Shown in pieces: positions 49,128-52,686 of a stretch of 52,686 bases of DNA (the first letter of the stretch is position 1; each line of letters starts with the position of its first letter). This DNA comes from CAYJLW01 sp964370965 (GTDB lineage: Bacteria; Actinomycetota; Acidimicrobiia; UBA2766). The stretch covers positions 1 through 52,686 of the forward strand of contig CAYJLW010000022.1 of the NCBI GenBank assembly GCA_964370965.1, given 5' to 3'. The notes under the pieces are model-generated. The model had not been told where the DNA came from. It saw only the letters and a program-made list of their open reading frames with translations, and did not search any database. Made by a program: the position numbers and the translations under genes.

Positions 49128-50801
49128 TCAGCCAGAAGGGGGCGAACCCCAGCCTCCCCCACCGGGCGTCAGCATGCGGAGGACGTCACCCGCCTTCAGT
49201 TGGATCGTGCACTTGTGGGGGAGGCGCTCGCCCCGGCTCTCATCGCCGCCGGGCAACAGCCAGTTCTCCCCCACCGCACCGGGCTCGCCGCCGGCGAGGC
49301 CCCATGGCTGCGAGACGCGTCGCTCGGTGATCAACGACACCGTCGCATCAGCCAGCACCTGGAGGTCACGCTCGATCCCCTCACCGCCCGGCGCCCACCC
49401 GGCGCCGCCGCTCCCTTGCCGGAGCCGGTAGCGCAGTACCCGTAGCGGGAACGCCCGCTCCAGCGCCTCGATGGGAGTGTTCATCGTATTCGTCATGCAC
49501 GTGTGGATTCCCGACTGCCCCGGCATCGGCACCGCCGACCGGTGTCCTTCGTCGGCGGTGTTGGTCATCCCGGTGTGGACGCCGCTCATGCCCGCCCGAG
49601 GGGAATGACCGGGGCGGGCGGGCCGGCCCCCCTGGCCGCCCGCCAGGGTCTCGTAGTAGACGAAGGGCGCACCGCCGGGTGCGAGGCCGCCCACGAGGAC
49701 GTTGTTCATCGTCCCCTGGGAAGCCGCCCCCACCCGCCCGGGGAAGATCCCCGCCAGCGCCCCGAGGAGGACGTCGGCGATGCGCTGGGACGCCTCCACG
49801 TTGCCCGCCCCCACCGGCGTGGGGAACCCGGCGGCGGCCACCGACCCTGCCGGGGCGACGACGTGGAGGAGCCGGGAGACGCCCCCGTTGCGGGGCAGGG
49901 TCGGATCGACCGCCGATCGCACGGCGAACTCCAGGCAGGCCCGGGTGACGGCCTCGACGGTGCTGGGCACGCCGGGCGTGGCGGCGCCCGTGCCCCCGAA
50001 GTCCGCCGTCACACCCGCCTCGTCGACGGCGACGGCGACCCGGACCGGGACGGCACCCCCACCGGCGGACTCGAGGACGTCCGCGAACCCGCAGCGCGCG
50101 CCCAGCGCGCCCGCCAGCGCGCTCCGGAGGCGCCGCTCGCCGTAGTCGCAGAGGGCGGACGTCGCCGCCGCCACGGCCACGGAGCCGTGGGTGCGGGCGA
50201 CCTCGGCGAGGCGGCGGGCGCCGAGACGGTTCGCCCCCCACTGGGCATCGAGGTCCCCGGCCCGCTCCCCCGGTGTGCGCGTGTTGGCGAGGAGGAGGCG
50301 GCGGACGTCGTCGTCCCACACGCCGTCCCGCACGACCCGCACGGGCGGGATGCAGAGGCCCTCGGCGACCGAGTCCACGGCGGTGGCCGACAGGCTCCCG
50401 GGCACGCCCCCGCCGATGTCCGCGTGGTGGGCGCGGTTGGCGACGTAGCCGACCAGGCCGCCGGCGTCGTCGGTGACGGCGGCGACAAAGGTGACGTCGT
50501 TGAGGTGCGTGCCGCCCCGGAACGGGTCGTTCAGGGCGACCTGGTCGCCGGGGCCAAGGCCGGGAAAGGCGTCCAGCGCCGCCCGCACCGAGGCCGCCAT
50601 GGAACCCAGGTGCACCGGGATGTGCTCGGCCTGGGCGACGAGCTCGCCGCCGGGACCGAAGAGGGCGCAGGAGAAGTCCGCCCGCTCCTTGATGTTCGCC
50701 GAGTACGCCCCTCGCCGCAGCGCCCCGCCCATCTCGTCGCAGACCCCCGCCAGGCGCGCCTGCCACACGGCCAGGGCGGCGGCCTCCGCCGTCGCGCTCA
50801 C
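49128..50801 (-). CDS. hyuB: HyuB-like hydantoinase/oxoprolinase subunit B
   Basis: 557 residues from GTG 50801, overlapping the hyuA stop (GTGA). EMGGALRRGAYSANIKERAD, DFSCALFGPGGELVAQAEHI, HLGSM, NDPFRGGTHLNDVT and GTMNNVLVGG are subunit-B hallmarks, and the C-terminus ends AGDVLRMLTPGGGGWG. The conserved SGVHTHMTNTLNTPIEALE block is present with an extra 24 residues: SGVHTGMTNT at 406-415 and SGIHTCMTNT at 430-439. With HyuA it hydrolyses a cyclic imide or oxoproline-type substrate with ATP. Its 3' end is the source of the three fragments in the toxin-antitoxin island. Confidence 0.92.
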   Translation of the reverse strand: MSATAEAAALAVWQARLAGVCDEMGGALRRGAYSANIKERADFSCALFGPGGELVAQAEHIPVHLGSMAASVRAALDAFPGLGPGDQVALNDPFRGGTHLNDVTFVAAVTDDAGGLVGYVANRAHHADIGGGVPGSLSATAVDSVAEGLCIPPVRVVRDGVWDDDVRRLLLANTRTPGERAGDLDAQWGANRLGARRLAEVARTHGSVAVAAATSALCDYGERRLRSALAGALGARCGFADVLESAGGGAVPVRVAVAVDEAGVTADFGGTGAATPGVPSTVEAVTRACLEFAVRSAVDPTLPRNGGVSRLLHVVAPAGSVAAAGFPTPVGAGNVEASQRIADVLLGALAGIFPGRVGAASQGTMNNVLVGGLAPGGAPFVYYETLAGGQGGRPARPGHSPRAGMSGVHTGMTNTADEGHRSAVPMPGQSGIHTCMTNTMNTPIEALERAFPLRVLRYRLRQGSGGAGWAPGGEGIERDLQVLADATVSLITERRVSQPWGLAGGEPGAVGENWLLPGGDESRGERLPHKCTIQLKAGDVLRMLTPGGGGWGSPPSG

Positions 50802-52648
50802 CGGGGCTCCAGCACGTAGTTGCCGACGCCGTCGACGCGCACCGTGAAGTCCTCGGGGACGAAGACCGTGTGGTCGTCCTCGGTGATCACGAGGGGCCCC
50901 GGGCCCTGTGTATCCCGGCCCGCCCCCGCTGCGCGCAGGACGTCGGCGACGGCGACGGGGGATGCCACCTCGGCGCTCGCCCGCCACGTGACGACCTCGA
51001 CGGGGGCGCCGTCGCGGCGGTAGCCGTTGCGCGTCTCGTGCTCGGCGTGGAAGCGCTCGGCGACGTCCCCTGCCGTGTCCCCGGGGTGGACGTCGACGCC
51101 GATCTCGTGGCTCTGGCCCCGGTAGCGGCAGTCCACCCGCCGGGCGACGGCGGGTGCGCCGGCCCAGCGCACCTCCTCGGCAGCGGCGCCGGCCAGGGGT
51201 TCGAGGACGGCGGCGTCGAACTCGGCGGCGTCCCGGACGTCGGTGCGGGAGCGGTCGGCGCGCACCGGGGCGGCGAGGAGGCCGACAGCCGAGAGGAGCC
51301 CGGCGCGGGGCGGGACGACCGCCGCCCGGGCGCCCAGGGCGCGCACGAGGGCGGCGGCGTGCAGGCCGCCGGCGCCCCCGAAGGCGACGACGGCGAGCCC
51401 GGCCGGGTCGATCCCGCGGTGCACCGAGACCTCCCGGAGGGCCTGTTCCATGTTGGCCTCGACGACGTCGACGACGGCCTGGGCGGCGCCCGGACCCAGC
51501 GTGTCGCAGGCGGCGGTGGCGGCGTCCACGTCCAGGGGCAGGTCGCCGCCGACGAGGGAGCGCACCCGGCCGAGGACGACGTCGGCGTCGGTCACAGTGG
51601 GCGTCCGCCCGCCCCGGCCGTAGCAGGCCGGCCCCGGGTCGGCCCCCGCCGAGGCCGGCCCCACGACCAGCGCCCCGCCGAGCTCGACGGTGGCGATGCT
51701 GCCTCCGCCTGCCCCCACGGTGTGGACGGCGAGGGCGGGAGCGAGACACGGGTATCCCCCCACGGTGGTGAGGGTGCGCACATCGGCCCGCCCGCGGGTG
51801 ATGAGGCAGACGTCGGTGGACGTCCCGCCCATGTCGAAGGCCACGGCCTCGGGCCACCCGGCGGCCTCGGCGACCGCCGCGGCGGCGAGCGCCCCCGCCG
51901 CCGGACCCGAGAGGAGGGCGTCCGCCGGGCGGCGGGCGAGGTCGGCGAGACCGGCGAGGCCGCCCGCGGAGCGCATGAGCAGGAGGCGGGCGGGCACGCC
52001 GGGATCGGCGGCGAGGCGGTCGAGATAGGCGGCCGTGCCGGGGCCGAGGTAGGCGTGGAGCACGGTGGTGGACACCCGCTCGTACTCGCGGAACTCCGGG
52101 GCGACGTCGCCGGAACAGACGACCGGGGCGACACCGGCGAGGAGGCCCGCCACGGCCTGCTCGTGGGCCGGGTCGGCGTAGGCATGCAGGAGAGCGACGG
52201 CGACGGCGTCGGGATCGAGGGCGCCGACCCGCTCCCGGAGCCCGGTGCCGTCAAGGGGGGTGAGGACCTCACCCGCATGCGAAATGCGCTCGGCGACCTC
52301 GACGCGCAGCTCGCGGGGCACGAGCGGGGCGGGCCGGTCCGCGAAGGCGTCGTAGAGGTCGGGACGCTGCTGGCGGCCGATCTCGACCACGTCCGCGAAG
52401 CCCGCCGTCGTGACGAGGACGACCCGGGCCCCGGCGCCTTCGAGGAGGGCGTTTGTGGGCACGGTCGTGCCGTGGCGGACCTCGGCCGCGGCGGCGTCCG
52501 CGCACACGGCGCGGAAGGCGGCGGCCGTCGCGAGCGCCGGGTCCGCAGGCGTGGAGGGCACCTTGGCGACCCGCACGCTGCCGTCCTCGCCCACGGCGAC
52601 GGCGTCCGTGAAGGTCCCGCCGGAGTCGATTCCCACACGCACGTACAC
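50798..52648 (-). CDS. hyuA: HyuA-like hydantoinase/oxoprolinase subunit A
   Basis: 616 residues from GTG 52648. VRVGIDSGGTFTDAVAV is the N-terminal nucleotide-binding opening, then HGTTVPTNALLEG, GRQQRPDLYD, AVAFDMGGTSTDVCLI, HTVGAGGGSIA and VVAFGGAGGLHAAAL, all typical of the actin-like ATPase fold of subunit A. It is a bit shorter than many relatives but complete in motifs. The minus-strand TACCTT box (52660-52655) ends six bases before the start. Confidence 0.93.
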   Translation of the reverse strand: MYVRVGIDSGGTFTDAVAVGEDGSVRVAKVPSTPADPALATAAAFRAVCADAAAAEVRHGTTVPTNALLEGAGARVVLVTTAGFADVVEIGRQQRPDLYDAFADRPAPLVPRELRVEVAERISHAGEVLTPLDGTGLRERVGALDPDAVAVALLHAYADPAHEQAVAGLLAGVAPVVCSGDVAPEFREYERVSTTVLHAYLGPGTAAYLDRLAADPGVPARLLLMRSAGGLAGLADLARRPADALLSGPAAGALAAAAVAEAAGWPEAVAFDMGGTSTDVCLITRGRADVRTLTTVGGYPCLAPALAVHTVGAGGGSIATVELGGALVVGPASAGADPGPACYGRGGRTPTVTDADVVLGRVRSLVGGDLPLDVDAATAACDTLGPGAAQAVVDVVEANMEQALREVSVHRGIDPAGLAVVAFGGAGGLHAAALVRALGARAAVVPPRAGLLSAVGLLAAPVRADRSRTDVRDAAEFDAAVLEPLAGAAAEEVRWAGAPAVARRVDCRYRGQSHEIGVDVHPGDTAGDVAERFHAEHETRNGYRRDGAPVEVVTWRASAEVASPVAVADVLRAAGAGRDTQGPGPLVITEDDHTVFVPEDFTVRVDGVGNYVLEPR

Positions 52649-52654
52649 GGGGGG

Positions 52655-52660
52655 AAGGTA
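52655..52660 (-). promoter_or_regulatory. -10 element of the hyuAB operon
   Basis: Minus-strand TACCTT ends six bases before GTG 52648, a leaderless arrangement. Confidence 0.4.
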
Positions 52661-52686
52661 TCGCCCGCGGGAGGCGGCGGGCGGCG

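Noticed and set aside
45597..49495. Integron with attC-bounded toxin-antitoxin cassettes
   Set aside because: No integron integrase and no attC-like fold; the shared sequences are plainly hyuB coding fragments.
49128..51857. 909-residue fusion protein in the hyuB frame
   Set aside because: The extra N-terminal part is read antisense-free but out of frame through hyuA; the GTGA overlap at 50801 gives the normal hyuB start.

Overview
The window is very GC-rich and densely coded. Gene content points to a high-GC actinobacterium, probably an uncultured Acidimicrobiia-like lineage: clpS next to a DUF2017 gene, a suf operon with an embedded Rieske ferredoxin, a DivIVA-domain protein, MMPL transporters, many fatty-acid genes and many starts preceded by TANNNT -10 boxes with almost no leader. 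It reads as a draft scaffold or metagenome bin. There are two 100-N gaps (7327-7426, 37193-37292) and two 10-N joins (16858-16867, 29469-29478), the latter beside artificial poly-G/C runs. The lineage is an inference; no rRNA or tRNA gene was seen.

Layout. 1-879: N-terminal part of a secreted Rhs-like protein, cut by the edge. 1093-4990: M19 dipeptidase diverging from an operon of Trm112-like, GAF-like, crotonase and M20 amidohydrolase genes. 5044-6464: a membrane-anchored Pro/Gly-rich protein and a HAD hydrolase. 6753-12506: a five-gene lipid or metabolite cluster (two KASIII-like synthases, an SDR, an acyl-CoA ligase, a membrane acyltransferase) behind several dyad operators. 12595-16758: a primary-type sigma factor, sufU, and a sufD-Rieske-sufC operon whose expected sufB is lost at an assembly join. 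16915-23238: a SnoaL-fold protein with two lipoproteins, a TetR regulator, and a 1115-residue secreted beta-repeat protein behind a near-consensus promoter. 23317-29345: ABC1 kinase, rhomboid, SGNH hydrolase, glutamine-amidotransferase-like hydrolase, GNAT, DivIVA-domain protein and proline dehydrogenase. 29567-34350: an atypical FtsH-like protease, CBS protein, SCP2 protein and a second ABC1 kinase. 34396-34819: hairpins, gene remnants and a 48-bp perfect palindrome. 34884-44397: acyl-CoA dehydrogenase, DUF72, a 78/79-bp tandem array, SulP transporter, a third lipoprotein of the same family, an MMPL transporter and an aldehyde dehydrogenase. 44691-45510: clpS and DUF2017. 45597-48950: a toxin-antitoxin island. 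49128-52648: hyuB and hyuA (hydantoinase/oxoprolinase family).

The most unusual part is 45.6-49.6 kb. Three intact PIN-toxin modules with three unrelated antitoxin types (Phd/YefM, FitA-like, VapB-like) and one decayed PIN gene are separated by broken copies of the 3' end of the neighbouring hyuB gene. All junctions fall at one stretch of hyuB, the codons for Met-Thr-Asn-Thr (plus-strand GTATTCGTCA). This resembles repeated capture of toxin-antitoxin cassettes at the 3' end of a protein-coding gene, with displaced gene ends left behind. Other second-look items are the KASIII pair, a dispersed hairpin family with a compensatory base-pair change, the 48-bp palindrome, the tandem array with a remote single copy, and enzymes with altered catalytic residues.
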